A DNA stretch of 64,000 bases from UPXZ01 sp047974405. GTDB taxonomy: Bacteria; Bacteroidota; Bacteroidia; Bacteroidales; Paludibacteraceae. Every line of letters starts with the position of its first letter. Position 1 is the first letter of the stretch. Below, one piece after another: positions 46,877 through 55,792 of this stretch. The notes under the pieces are model-generated. The model ran no database searches, was not told where the DNA came from, and was given only the letters and a program-made list of their open reading frames with translations. A program made the translations under genes and the position numbers. The stretch lies in the NCBI GenBank assembly GCA_047974405.1, contig JBKECI010000018.1, forward strand, positions 62,001-126,000, written 5' to 3'.

Positions 46877-48070
46877 TCAGGAAAAGGATTGTCGGGCATT
46901 TTTCTTATTTTTGACAATCGTTTTCAGCTCACAATCGCAACGGCAATTGGTCGAGAATATGAATCCTCCCCGTTCCAAAAGTAAATATTCATATTTGAAT
47001 TCTTCAGAAAAAATTCCACTGTCAAAATTCTCGACTATTTGTTTTGTTGGCCACCACTTAGTATTTTCAACCTTTATCCCCGAAAAATTGACATTAGGGT
47101 CACACGATACAAAAAGGTAGATGTATTCGTTATTGTCATTGTTTTTACATGTGTATGTGGAAATAAATAAATTTCTGCCCGATACTTTTCCAAAAATATC
47201 CGTGTATTTTCTTTGTAGAGCTTGTTGGAGCGATTCTCCCACCAAAACGTGTGTTTTAGCAACTGTATCCCACTTCTCGCAATAGGGGAAATTATTGTTT
47301 TCTTGTTTTAAAAGCAACACTTTTCCTTGATTGAAAATTATTAGCCTGACAACTGGATATAAATAATCTTGCTTGATACCTTCTTTGACTAAATAAGGTT
47401 TGCTACCGATGATCTTTCCCTGTGTGCTTACAATGGGTATCCAATTCTCTTTGAGCAAAAAGTCTCTGACAAAGATTACGCGTATGATTTCGTATAAAAA
47501 CAGTAGTCCTACAACGGTAGTATAAGCATAATTTATCGGAATGTTCTTTTGGAAAGAAACATCGTCATACTGATAAGTATTAATGATGAGCAGAAAAGTA
47601 AACACGGCAATTACTGCCAACATTACAGCACACAATCTGAAAAATTCGTCTAAATTATTTGACATTGAAAATCGTTGGGCAACATCGGCAAACAACGATT
47701 CTCTTATTTTTTTCTGAAAAACAAGAATTAGTGAAAGTATAATAATTAATAAAATTTCGTCGTAATAGCGAGAAAATGGCAAAGGAAGAGTTTCCGAAAC
47801 CAAGCTGTAAAAAAAACCGATAAGGATATAGCCTAGCGTAAACAGCACGTACCAGGGGAAAACGGCATAATAACGCCTATATATATATATCAACAAGCCG
47901 AGAGCTATAGGGAAAGATACTTTCCAAGCCTCCATTAATCCCAAAAAATTGTTGCTGATGACAAATACCATCAATGGCAAAAAATAGAGAATGGGATTAA
48001 AAAAAGATTCGCCAATTTGTCTTTTCAATTTTTTCACAGCCGAAAAAATAATTTTCAGATTACTTGTCAT
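46877..48070 (-). CDS. Multi-pass membrane protein fused to a degenerate Nudix domain
   Basis: A 397-residue protein. The N-terminal ~210 residues hold about six to eight hydrophobic segments. From about residue 210 a soluble C-terminal part resembles a Nudix fold: PVVRLIIFNQGKVLLLKQE, then a Nudix-box-like stretch VGESLQQALQRKYTDIFGK, and later NTKWWPTKQI. The Nudix box, GX5EX7REUXEEXGU, is not intact: the RE is RK, and the EE pair is DI-like, so most metal-binding Glu are lost. Catalysis is doubtful; ligand binding or regulation seems likelier. Convergent with DUF454 and divergent from cca. The family as a whole is not one I can name. Confidence 0.7.
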   Translation of the reverse strand: MTSNLKIIFSAVKKLKRQIGESFFNPILYFLPLMVFVISNNFLGLMEAWKVSFPIALGLLIYIYRRYYAVFPWYVLFTLGYILIGFFYSLVSETLPLPFSRYYDEILLIIILSLILVFQKKIRESLFADVAQRFSMSNNLDEFFRLCAVMLAVIAVFTFLLIINTYQYDDVSFQKNIPINYAYTTVVGLLFLYEIIRVIFVRDFLLKENWIPIVSTQGKIIGSKPYLVKEGIKQDYLYPVVRLIIFNQGKVLLLKQENNNFPYCEKWDTVAKTHVLVGESLQQALQRKYTDIFGKVSGRNLFISTYTCKNNDNNEYIYLFVSCDPNVNFSGIKVENTKWWPTKQIVENFDSGIFSEEFKYEYLLLERGGFIFSTNCRCDCELKTIVKNKKNARQSFS

Positions 48071-48261
48071 TACAACAAAGCAAAGTGGATATGGTTTAGT
48101 TCAGTAAGTGAAAATGTAAGTGTTCGGTCTGATTTTTAACTTTTAATATCGGGAATTTTACGCTTTATAACCAAAGAGAGAATGTCTATTTAACAAAATG
48201 ACAGCAACCTGCGCAAAAATGCTTTATCGGCAGCGTAGATGGAGAGGGCGATGATTGATGT

Positions 48262-48292
48262 TTTGTCTGTTAAAATAAATCTGTTATTTTTG
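48262..48292 (+). promoter_or_regulatory. Bacteroidetes-type promoter for cca
   Basis: TTTG at 48262-48265 and TATTTTTG at 48285-48292, spaced by 19 bp, match the -33/-7 consensus closely. The ATG lies 19 bp downstream of the -7 box, giving a short leader. Confidence 0.7.
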
Positions 48293-48311
48293 TATAATAA
48301 AAAAACTTACG

Positions 48312-49724
48312 ATGCAGATACAGTTATCGGACAAAATATTTTCTTTGATTTCGGAAACGGCAGATGAGTTGCAACTCGAAACGTATGTTATCGGAGGATA
48401 TGTACGGGATATTTTTTTACACCGCTCATCGAAAGATATTGATATTGTAACGGTGGGGAACGGCATTCTTCTTGCCGAAAAAGTACATGAAAAATTAGGG
48501 AAAAAATCCAAATTTTCGTTTTTTAAAAATTATGGTACGGCTCAGATAAAAACCAAAGAGTGGGAAGTGGAGTTTGTTGGCACGCGTAAAGAGTCGTATA
48601 ACTTTGATTCGCGTAATCCTATGGTGGAGGCAGGTACACTCGAAGATGACCAAAATCGGCGAGATTTTACAATAAACGCTATGGCGGTTAGTTTAAATAA
48701 AAATCGTTTGGGCGAACTTGTAGACCCGTTCAACGGCTTTGATGACCTGCGAAATTTTGTAATTCGTACTCCACGCAACCCCGATGTTACATTTTCCGAT
48801 GATCCGCTGCGGATGATGCGGGGCATTCGTTTTGCATCGCAACTCCGGTTTTATTTGGAAACCGAAACTTTTGAAGCCATTGAGCGAAACAGAGAACGTA
48901 TCAACATAATAAGCAAAGAACGAATTGCCGATGAACTGAACAAAATCATACTCTCTCCCAAACCATCAACAGGCTTTATTCTTCTCGAAAAAACAGGGTT
49001 GCTACAAATAATATTTCCCGAACTTCTTGCCTTAAAAGGGGCAGAAACCAAAGAGGGGGTAGGGCATAAAGACAATTTTTACCATACGTTGGCAGTATTG
49101 GATGATTTAGCGACGAAAACCGACCATTTGTGGTTGCGATGGGCTGCCTTGCTGCACGATATAGGTAAGCCCCGCACCAAACGTTTCGATCCCAAGCTGG
49201 GATGGACATTTCACAATCACAACTATGTGGGCGAAAAAATGATTCCGGGTATTTTCAAAAAAATGAAACTGCCTATGAACGAAAAAATGAAATATGTTCA
49301 AAAAATGGTAGGACTTCATATGCGACCCATTGTGCTGAGCGAAGACGAAGTAACCGACTCGGCGGTGCGAAGGCTCCTTTTTGATGCCGGTGATAATATT
49401 GACGATTTAATGTTGCTGTGCAACTCCGACATTACTTCCAAAAACCCCGAAAAGGTAAAACGCTATCGCAGCAATTTCGGGTTGGTAGCTCAAAAACTCA
49501 AAGATATCGAAGAAAAAGACCGTATTCGCAACTTTCAACCACCTATTGATGGCAGAGAAATTATGGCAACATTTGATTTGCCGGCCTGTGGTGCCGTTGG
49601 CGAAATGAAATCCCGTATCAAAGAGGCGGTTTTGGATGGTGAAATTCCGAACGAATACGAGGCAGCTCGAAAATTGATGATAAAAATAGGGGAGGAGATG
49701 GGATTAAAAAATGTGGGCAAGTGA
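48312..49724 (+). CDS. cca: CCA tRNA nucleotidyltransferase with HD domain
   Basis: A 470-residue class II CCA-adding enzyme or poly(A) polymerase-like nucleotidyltransferase. The head domain shows GGYVRD...KDIDIVTVG with the catalytic Asp pair, the RRDFTINAMAVSL motif, and the DPLRMMRGIRFASQL motif. A C-terminal HD domain (HDIGKPRTKRFD) is typical of bacterial members. It adds or repairs CCA at tRNA 3' ends. The tRNA-Cys gene in this window does not encode CCA and would depend on such an enzyme. Its own promoter is clear; the next gene follows after 283 bp and appears to be independent. Confidence 0.93.
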   Translation: MQIQLSDKIFSLISETADELQLETYVIGGYVRDIFLHRSSKDIDIVTVGNGILLAEKVHEKLGKKSKFSFFKNYGTAQIKTKEWEVEFVGTRKESYNFDSRNPMVEAGTLEDDQNRRDFTINAMAVSLNKNRLGELVDPFNGFDDLRNFVIRTPRNPDVTFSDDPLRMMRGIRFASQLRFYLETETFEAIERNRERINIISKERIADELNKIILSPKPSTGFILLEKTGLLQIIFPELLALKGAETKEGVGHKDNFYHTLAVLDDLATKTDHLWLRWAALLHDIGKPRTKRFDPKLGWTFHNHNYVGEKMIPGIFKKMKLPMNEKMKYVQKMVGLHMRPIVLSEDEVTDSAVRRLLFDAGDNIDDLMLLCNSDITSKNPEKVKRYRSNFGLVAQKLKDIEEKDRIRNFQPPIDGREIMATFDLPACGAVGEMKSRIKEAVLDGEIPNEYEAARKLMIKIGEEMGLKNVGK

Positions 49725-50007
49725 TGCCGACAGATTAAAATACAATTATCTTTCGGTTTTAGGATGATAGTATTTTTCCCTTTCTCATCATTATTTACTA
49801 GAAATTCAAATATTTTTAAAACCTCCAATACGAAAAAATTTTTATCTTCAAACTACCGTAAACATCATTCACAAATAATCAAACGCTTGCTTGAACGGTT
49901 ATTTTTGGATACTTAGATTTGCATAATTTATAAAAATGCACTATTTTTATAGGTAGTTGTCGGTTTTTGTGACTGGCAAAAACAATATCACAAACTAAAA
50001 GCATAAG

Positions 50008-51558
50008 ATGACAACAAAAAAAGATGTACAATTGATAGAGAACATAGAATTGGTTTTTCTCAAAATAGAAGATTATGGTGAGATAAAAAAATCGATGCAG
50101 GAGGCTTATGCCAATATGCCCGAAACGTACTGGAAAGAACACCAGATAAAGACATTAATAGAGAAATTTCCCGAAGGGCAGGTTGGCATAAAAGTGGACA
50201 ATGAACTTGCCGGATGCGCTCTGTCTATCATTGTCGATTATGACTTGTTTGACGACAAGCACACCTATAAAGAGATAACGGGGACTTACACTTTTAACAC
50301 ACACACAGGTGATGGCACCAAACTTTATGGTATAGACGTGTTTATCAGACCAAAATTCAGAGGTTTGAGGCTTGCCCGAAGACTTTACGACTATCGAAAG
50401 GAACTTTGCGAAAAACTAAATTTGAAAGGGATTATTTTTGGAGGACGAATACCCAATTATCATCAATATTCGGCAGAAATGTCGCCCCGTCAATACATCG
50501 ACAAGGTTAGAAAAAGAGAGATTCACGATCCGGTGTTAGATTTCCAAATGTCTAATGATTTTCATCCGGTAAGAGTGTTGAGAGGCTATTTGGAAGGAGA
50601 CAAAGAATCGCAAGAATTTGCCGTTTTGCTCGAATGGGACAATGTTTATTACGAAAAACAGACCGGTAAAGCAAGTATCAAAAAAACAATCATAAGACTT
50701 GGACTGATACAGTGGCAGATGAGGCTATACGAAAACCTCAACGAACTGATGCAGCAGGCAGAGTACTTTGTTGATGCAGTTTCGGGTTACAGGGCAGACT
50801 TTGCTCTGTTTCCCGAGTTTTTCAATGCCCCGCTGATGTCTGAATACAACCACTTGTCTGAGCCGGAAGCTATCCGAAAATTAGCCGAATTTACCAAAGA
50901 GATTACCGCGAAATTTGCAGAACTTGCCATCTCGTACAATATTAATATCATCACAGGGAGCATGCCCGAAGTGATAGACAATAATCTTTATAACGTGGGC
51001 TATCTGTGCAAAAGAGACGGAGGTGTCGAGAGGTTTGAGAAACTACACGTAACCCCCGACGAATCGAAAGTTTGGGGACTGCAAGGGGGAAATATAATTC
51101 ACGCTTATGATACAGACTGCGGAAAAATAGGAATTTTGATTTGTTACGATATTGAATTTCCTGAACTGAGTCGAATCTTAGCGCAAGAAGGCATTGATAT
51201 TTTGTTTGTTCCCTTTTTGACCGATACTCAAAATGGGTATTCGAGAGTACGCAACTGTGCACAGGCGAGAGCCATCGAAAACGAATGTTACGTAGCCATT
51301 GCAGGCAGTGTAGGAAATTTGCCCAAAGTTCATAATATGGATATACAGTATGCCCAGTCAGTGGTATTTACCCCCTGTGATTTTTCTTTTCCGACCAACG
51401 GAATCAAGGCCGAAGCTACCCCCAACACCGAAATGATACTGATAGCCGATGTGGATATTGATATGTTGCGGGAGTTGAATCAACTGGGCAGTGTCAGAAA
51501 TTTGAAAGATAGAAGGACCGACATATATTCCATTATACAAAAAAACAAGGAGTATTGA
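50008..51558 (+). CDS. Bifunctional GNAT N-acetyltransferase / nitrilase-family amidohydrolase
   Basis: A 516-residue fusion. The N-terminal ~210 residues are a GNAT acetyltransferase: FIRPKFRGLRLARRLYDYRKE holds the acetyl-CoA loop. The C-terminal ~290 residues are a carbon-nitrogen hydrolase with the complete Glu-Lys-Cys triad: Glu270 in LFPEFF, Lys345 in EKLHVTPDE, and Cys379 in LICYDIEFPE. Both active sites look intact. The same architecture occurs in many Bacteroidetes and proteobacteria, but the substrate is unknown. Cytosolic. It stands alone between cca and the convergent yaaA operon. Confidence 0.9.
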   Translation: MTTKKDVQLIENIELVFLKIEDYGEIKKSMQEAYANMPETYWKEHQIKTLIEKFPEGQVGIKVDNELAGCALSIIVDYDLFDDKHTYKEITGTYTFNTHTGDGTKLYGIDVFIRPKFRGLRLARRLYDYRKELCEKLNLKGIIFGGRIPNYHQYSAEMSPRQYIDKVRKREIHDPVLDFQMSNDFHPVRVLRGYLEGDKESQEFAVLLEWDNVYYEKQTGKASIKKTIIRLGLIQWQMRLYENLNELMQQAEYFVDAVSGYRADFALFPEFFNAPLMSEYNHLSEPEAIRKLAEFTKEITAKFAELAISYNINIITGSMPEVIDNNLYNVGYLCKRDGGVERFEKLHVTPDESKVWGLQGGNIIHAYDTDCGKIGILICYDIEFPELSRILAQEGIDILFVPFLTDTQNGYSRVRNCAQARAIENECYVAIAGSVGNLPKVHNMDIQYAQSVVFTPCDFSFPTNGIKAEATPNTEMILIADVDIDMLRELNQLGSVRNLKDRRTDIYSIIQKNKEY

Positions 51559-51630
51559 TAACTGGATTTATTGATTTATTTGAGTCATACAATTTTCTAT
51601 CAAAATAGAGAGAATGACGAGAAAAACGGA

Positions 51631-52404
51631 TTATCGTGTGAAAACAAAATTATTTTCGGAAGAGAGTGTTTCGTTAAACCAGTAACCCTCTTCCGAAAAC
51701 GCTTTTAAATCGTTGAAGTCTGTTATTCTGTTTTTTATTATAAACCGGCTCATCATTCCACGAGCTTTTTTGATATAGACCACAATGGATTTATAACTCT
51801 CAGTATCGGGTTGATATTCAATGAAATCAATATCGACGAACTTTGCGTTTATCTTTTTTCTGTCTATTAGTTTGGAGTATTCTTTTGACATCAGATTGAG
51901 AATTATTCTGGGTTCGTTGGTATGTCCCAGCCATTCGGTAAGTGTGCGGTTTACTTCTTTCTTCCAAAATTGATACAGGTTTACTCCTAAAATTTGTTCG
52001 GTGTTGTTTCCCAAATCCACTCTATAGGGTTGTATCAAATCCAAAGGGCGAAGTATGCCGTAAAGCCCCGACAAAATTCCCAAATGACTTTGGGCATATT
52101 CTATATCCTCAACAGAAAATGAGGCAATGTTCAGACCTCGATAGGCTTCACCGTCGAAAACCCATGCCGCTTGTTTGGAATTTTCGAGGGTGTGGTTTTT
52201 ATTCCATTTTAAATGATGATTGTGAGTTTGTTCAGCTATTTTGGAATTTACTTTCAAAAAATCGGCAGTTTCCTGCAAAGAGAGTTGCCAAAGCAGAGAG
52301 ATAATTTTGGCAGATTTTGAGAGATAAACCGGCGTTGTCCATTCGGTAGTCTGATGTTGAGGCTTGTAGCTTTGTATTTTTGCGGGCGACAATAGAACAA
52401 TCAT
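51631..52404 (-). CDS. yaaA: Peroxide stress protein YaaA
   Basis: A 257-residue cytosolic protein of the YaaA/DUF328 family, which in E. coli lowers free iron and DNA damage under hydrogen peroxide. Family hallmarks visible are the N-terminal IVLLSPAKIQ, AWVFDGEAYRGLNI, LSGLYGILRPLDLIQPYR and the late NLMSKEYSK. It starts 3 bp after the DUF438 protein stop and is the last gene of a leftward group prfA-pyrF-DUF438-yaaA. The pairing with a haemerythrin-type protein supports an oxidant or iron role. Confidence 0.93.
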   Translation of the reverse strand: MIVLLSPAKIQSYKPQHQTTEWTTPVYLSKSAKIISLLWQLSLQETADFLKVNSKIAEQTHNHHLKWNKNHTLENSKQAAWVFDGEAYRGLNIASFSVEDIEYAQSHLGILSGLYGILRPLDLIQPYRVDLGNNTEQILGVNLYQFWKKEVNRTLTEWLGHTNEPRIILNLMSKEYSKLIDRKKINAKFVDIDFIEYQPDTESYKSIVVYIKKARGMMSRFIIKNRITDFNDLKAFSEEGYWFNETLSSENNFVFTR

Positions 52405-52407
52405 TTT

Positions 52408-53604
52408 TTATCCCTCCCAATCTAAAATTCGTTTTTCGCCGTTTTTCGCCTGAATTTCCGAAATTTCTTGTGTAACTTCAATTACCCCTTTGTATTCTTT
52501 TTGTTCATTTCGTACAGCAAAATACTGTATAAGCACTTTATGTCCTTTCATATTTATCCAAAAGTCGGCATGCTCTTTCTCTCCTCGACGAAAGCTATCA
52601 ATGATTTTTTCTACCACGTGTACACTTTCGTGTGGATGACAATTTCTTACATCTCGTCCTATAATAGCATTGGTACGGGTAAAAATTCGTTTTTGGGGAG
52701 TGGAAAAGAACCGTACTTTGTTGAGTTCATCTACAAAGGTAATATCAACGGGCAGATGGTTGAAAATAAGAACTATTTGTTCTAGCCTAAGCAGTCCGCT
52801 TCCCAAATTCAGAGCTTCGCTTGTTGGATATATTTCTTGTTTTTGCTCGGTTTTTTGTTCGGGATTGAAGTAGGGAAAGCCTATTTTTACGCTTTCGTTC
52901 CACAATTTTTCTATCTCATCGTTCGGGATGTTTTTCAACATAAAGGGATAGAGTAGTTTTTCTTCCCTGTACTTCATAGTATAGATATTGTAAAAGGTAT
53001 CGCCGGTTACTTTATTAAAACGCTTGAGGTCGAAACTGTCTGATGAGAGCATATTTATCATCTCTTTGATATTTCGGCGGGTATCGTCGTGGATACTCCA
53101 CATTACCCCTATACATTTGTAATCGGGAAGATACTTTTCTGCCAGAGGGAAAAGTACATTTTCTTTAATTGTGTAGTAACTTGTAAATTTTTCTACGGCT
53201 TTCCAAGCTGCTTTTATCTTTATTTTAGTCTGCTCATCGTTATTCGATTTGTTTATTTGCACTACGAGAGGTCGAATGTCGCTTAGTTTCTCTATTGCCC
53301 CCAGATTGTTTTTCAGGCAAACATCAAAAAAAGTATTGGAGGGCGGAGTTATATCCGAAAAGTTATCCAACGTCTTGTGTAGTACGTTGAGTATTTTGCT
53401 TATGCCCGATTTCAGATCGGTCATGTTCATCCCGCTTTCTACCAACCGATGGACAAGAATCACTACATCGCCAGGTGTGGCATTGTCAATGGAAGTTTTG
53501 TGCTGATTGATAACTTCGAGTTGATTTTGTTTGTATGTAACTGCCTCAAAAATGACTTTTAAGTCTTCGAGACGTTTCTGCCGGTGGTTTGAAAATTCGG
53601 ACAT
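52408..53604 (-). CDS. DUF438 / hemerythrin / PAS domain protein
   Basis: A 398-residue cytosolic protein with three regions: an N-terminal DUF438 helical domain (about 1-90, rich in LVESGMNMTDLKSGISKIL); a hemerythrin-like four-helix domain (about 110-240), with His and Glu/Asp at ENVLFPLAEKYLPDY and WSIHDDTRRNIKEM positions; and a C-terminal PAS domain (about 270-390) with LPVDITFVDELNKVRFF and the downstream HESVHVVEKIIDSFRRG. Related proteins bind diiron centres and may sense oxygen, NO or redox state. It lies immediately upstream of yaaA (3 bp) and 36 bp after pyrF, in the same operon. Confidence 0.85.
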   Translation of the reverse strand: MSEFSNHRQKRLEDLKVIFEAVTYKQNQLEVINQHKTSIDNATPGDVVILVHRLVESGMNMTDLKSGISKILNVLHKTLDNFSDITPPSNTFFDVCLKNNLGAIEKLSDIRPLVVQINKSNNDEQTKIKIKAAWKAVEKFTSYYTIKENVLFPLAEKYLPDYKCIGVMWSIHDDTRRNIKEMINMLSSDSFDLKRFNKVTGDTFYNIYTMKYREEKLLYPFMLKNIPNDEIEKLWNESVKIGFPYFNPEQKTEQKQEIYPTSEALNLGSGLLRLEQIVLIFNHLPVDITFVDELNKVRFFSTPQKRIFTRTNAIIGRDVRNCHPHESVHVVEKIIDSFRRGEKEHADFWINMKGHKVLIQYFAVRNEQKEYKGVIEVTQEISEIQAKNGEKRILDWEG

Positions 53605-53640
53605 AGTTTTAAAAAGTATTTAAATTATACGAGAGGAATT

Positions 53641-54465
53641 TCATAGCAATTGTTTCAGGATAGTTTCCATCTCTTTTTGAACTTTTAGGGTTTCTTCCCT
53701 TGCCTTTTGGGCAAAATCATCTCCCGATGACGCGTAAATAATTTGACGGGATGAGTTTACAAGTAATCCGCATTCTTTGTTTATTCCGTATTTTGCCACT
53801 TCTTGTAAGCTGCCGCCTTGTGCTCCGACACCCGGTACAAGCAAAAAATGATTAGGGATAATTTTGCGGATATCCGCAAGCATTTCAGCTTTTGTAGCAC
53901 CCACTACATACATCATATTTTCATCATTTCCCCATGTTTTGGATGTTTTTAAAACCTTTTCGAAGAGTTTTTCTCCATTTTCTTCTATAAATTGGAAATC
54001 GAAAGCTCCTTTGTTTGACGTCAGCGCTAGTACAATCGCCCATTTGCCTTCATAAGTCAGGAATGGCGAAATACTGTCTTCGCCCATATAAGGAGCTACT
54101 GTTACCGCGTCAAAATTCATATTACCAAAAAATGTGCGAGCATACATAGCTGACGTATTCCCGATGTCTCCACGCTTGGCATCAGCGATGATGAATTGGT
54201 CGGGATAGTTTGTTCGGATGTATTCTACCGTTCGCTCCAATACATCCCAACCCTCTAATCCGATACTCTCGTAGAACGCCAAATTGGGTTTGTAAGCAAC
54301 GCAAAAGTCTGCGGTAGCATCTATAATACGCTTGTTGAACTCAAAAGTGGCATCATCCGTTTCATCAAAAAGAAATTCTGGAATTTTATTGACATCTGTA
54401 TCCAATCCTACACAGAGGAAGGATTTTTTAGAGATAATGTTTTGAAAAAGTTGTTGTTTATTCAT
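53641..54465 (-). CDS. pyrF: Orotidine 5'-phosphate decarboxylase
   Basis: A 274-residue TIM-barrel enzyme making UMP from OMP, the last step of de novo pyrimidine synthesis. The catalytic DxKxxD motif is in IADAKRGDIGNTSAMYA; LCVGLDTDVNKIP opens the protein, and LLVPGVGAQGG lies near the phosphate site. It is the longer group typical of Bacteroidetes and actinobacteria. The start was set at the ATG at 54465 because the ORF continues upstream only as unconserved residues into the end of prfA. The prfA stop lies 106 bp upstream; probably same transcript. Confidence 0.94.
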   Translation of the reverse strand: MNKQQLFQNIISKKSFLCVGLDTDVNKIPEFLFDETDDATFEFNKRIIDATADFCVAYKPNLAFYESIGLEGWDVLERTVEYIRTNYPDQFIIADAKRGDIGNTSAMYARTFFGNMNFDAVTVAPYMGEDSISPFLTYEGKWAIVLALTSNKGAFDFQFIEENGEKLFEKVLKTSKTWGNDENMMYVVGATKAEMLADIRKIIPNHFLLVPGVGAQGGSLQEVAKYGINKECGLLVNSSRQIIYASSGDDFAQKAREETLKVQKEMETILKQLL

Positions 54466-54571
54466 TTTTAGATAAAATTGCAAATTGTAAAAGCAACAAA
54501 TTTTATTGTAATTTTTATTTAAAGCAAAGACCTTTTTGATAGTTTTGCCATTTTGTGTTTTTTTCTGCGAG

Positions 54572-55657
54572 CTACAACTCACTCTCCTTCATCCGTTCCG
54601 CATTTTCGGCAATTATCAACTGATCGATAACGTCTTGGATGTCGCCGTTCATAAAGTTGGATAGATTATAAACGGTATAGTTGATTCGATGATCGGTAAT
54701 TCGTCCTTGTGGATAGTTGTAGGTGCGTATTTTAGCACTTCTGTCTCCGGTCGAAACCATTGTTTTACGTCTTGAGGCAATCTCTTCCATGTGTTTTTCG
54801 TAACCCATATTATAAATTTTGGTACGGAGCATTTCCATTGCTATTTCACGGTTTCCGAGCTGGGTACGTGCCTGCTGAGATACTACCACAATACCTGTGG
54901 GACGGTGTGTTAGCTGTACTTTGGTTTCTACTTTATTTACGTTCTGACCACCCGCACCACCCGAACGGGACGTGTGGAAATCAATGTCGGCAGGGTTGAT
55001 ATCAACTTCAAAAGCCTCGGCCTCGGGTAGTACGGCCACCGTAGCTGCCGATGTATGCACTCGTCCCTGTGTTTCGGTAGCTGGAACTCGTTGTACACGG
55101 TGTACGCCAGATTCGTATTTTAACGTACCGAAAACGTTGTCGCCTTTTACTTCGAATATAATTTCTTTGTAGCCCCCTATGGTACCCTCGCTGAAGTCGG
55201 TTACCTGAATTTGCCATCCTTTGTTTTCGCAATATCGGGTGTACATTTTGTATAAATCTCCGGCAAAAATAGCAGCCTCGTCTCCTCCTGTACCTCCTCT
55301 TATCTCCATCACTACATTTTTGCTGTCTTCGGGGTCGGCCGGTATCAACAGCAATTTTATTTTTTCTTCTATTTGAGGAATTTTCGGTTCCAATGTGTCC
55401 AACTCTTCTTTTGCCATTTCGCGCATCTCGGAGTCCGACTCATTGATGAGAATATTTTTGGCTTCTTGCACGTTTTCCAGCATTATTTTATATTCTTTGC
55501 GGGCCGACATGATTTTTTCGAGTTCGCTGTATTCTTTGTTTAGTTTTACGTAACGGTTCATATCTGCTATTACCGCCGGATCGGTAATCAACAACGATAC
55601 TTCGTCAAATTTATGCTGTAATCCGTCTAATTTTTCAAGTAATTTATTTTCAGTCAT
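54572..55657 (-). CDS. prfA: Peptide chain release factor 1
   Basis: A 361-residue class I release factor reading UAA and UAG. The GGQ motif that triggers peptide release is at residues 236-238 (GGAGGQNVNKVETKV), with the Gln methylated in other bacteria. The tripeptide stop-reading PxT element is in VPATETQGRVHTS. Normal length. It begins a leftward group with pyrF, the DUF438 protein and yaaA. The CDF gene lies 135 bp upstream on the same strand and may or may not share a transcript. Confidence 0.96.
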   Translation of the reverse strand: MTENKLLEKLDGLQHKFDEVSLLITDPAVIADMNRYVKLNKEYSELEKIMSARKEYKIMLENVQEAKNILINESDSEMREMAKEELDTLEPKIPQIEEKIKLLLIPADPEDSKNVVMEIRGGTGGDEAAIFAGDLYKMYTRYCENKGWQIQVTDFSEGTIGGYKEIIFEVKGDNVFGTLKYESGVHRVQRVPATETQGRVHTSAATVAVLPEAEAFEVDINPADIDFHTSRSGGAGGQNVNKVETKVQLTHRPTGIVVVSQQARTQLGNREIAMEMLRTKIYNMGYEKHMEEIASRRKTMVSTGDRSAKIRTYNYPQGRITDHRINYTVYNLSNFMNGDIQDVIDQLIIAENAERMKESEL

Positions 55658-55792
55658 AGTTGTTTTGTTCTTCTATTTTACTGTTGTGTGGTGGGTTTAT
55701 CTTCGTTTTTTGTATCCATCTAATTTTTTTATATATATCTGTGTCTGTGCTGTGGGGAGGTCTAAATATGATAACCGTTAGCGTAGAAGATA

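Noticed and set aside
54466..54582. Longer N-terminus for PyrF
   Set aside because: The extension is 39 residues of low-complexity Lys/Asn/Cys sequence that overlaps the prfA 3' end; conserved family sequence begins at the Met at 54465.
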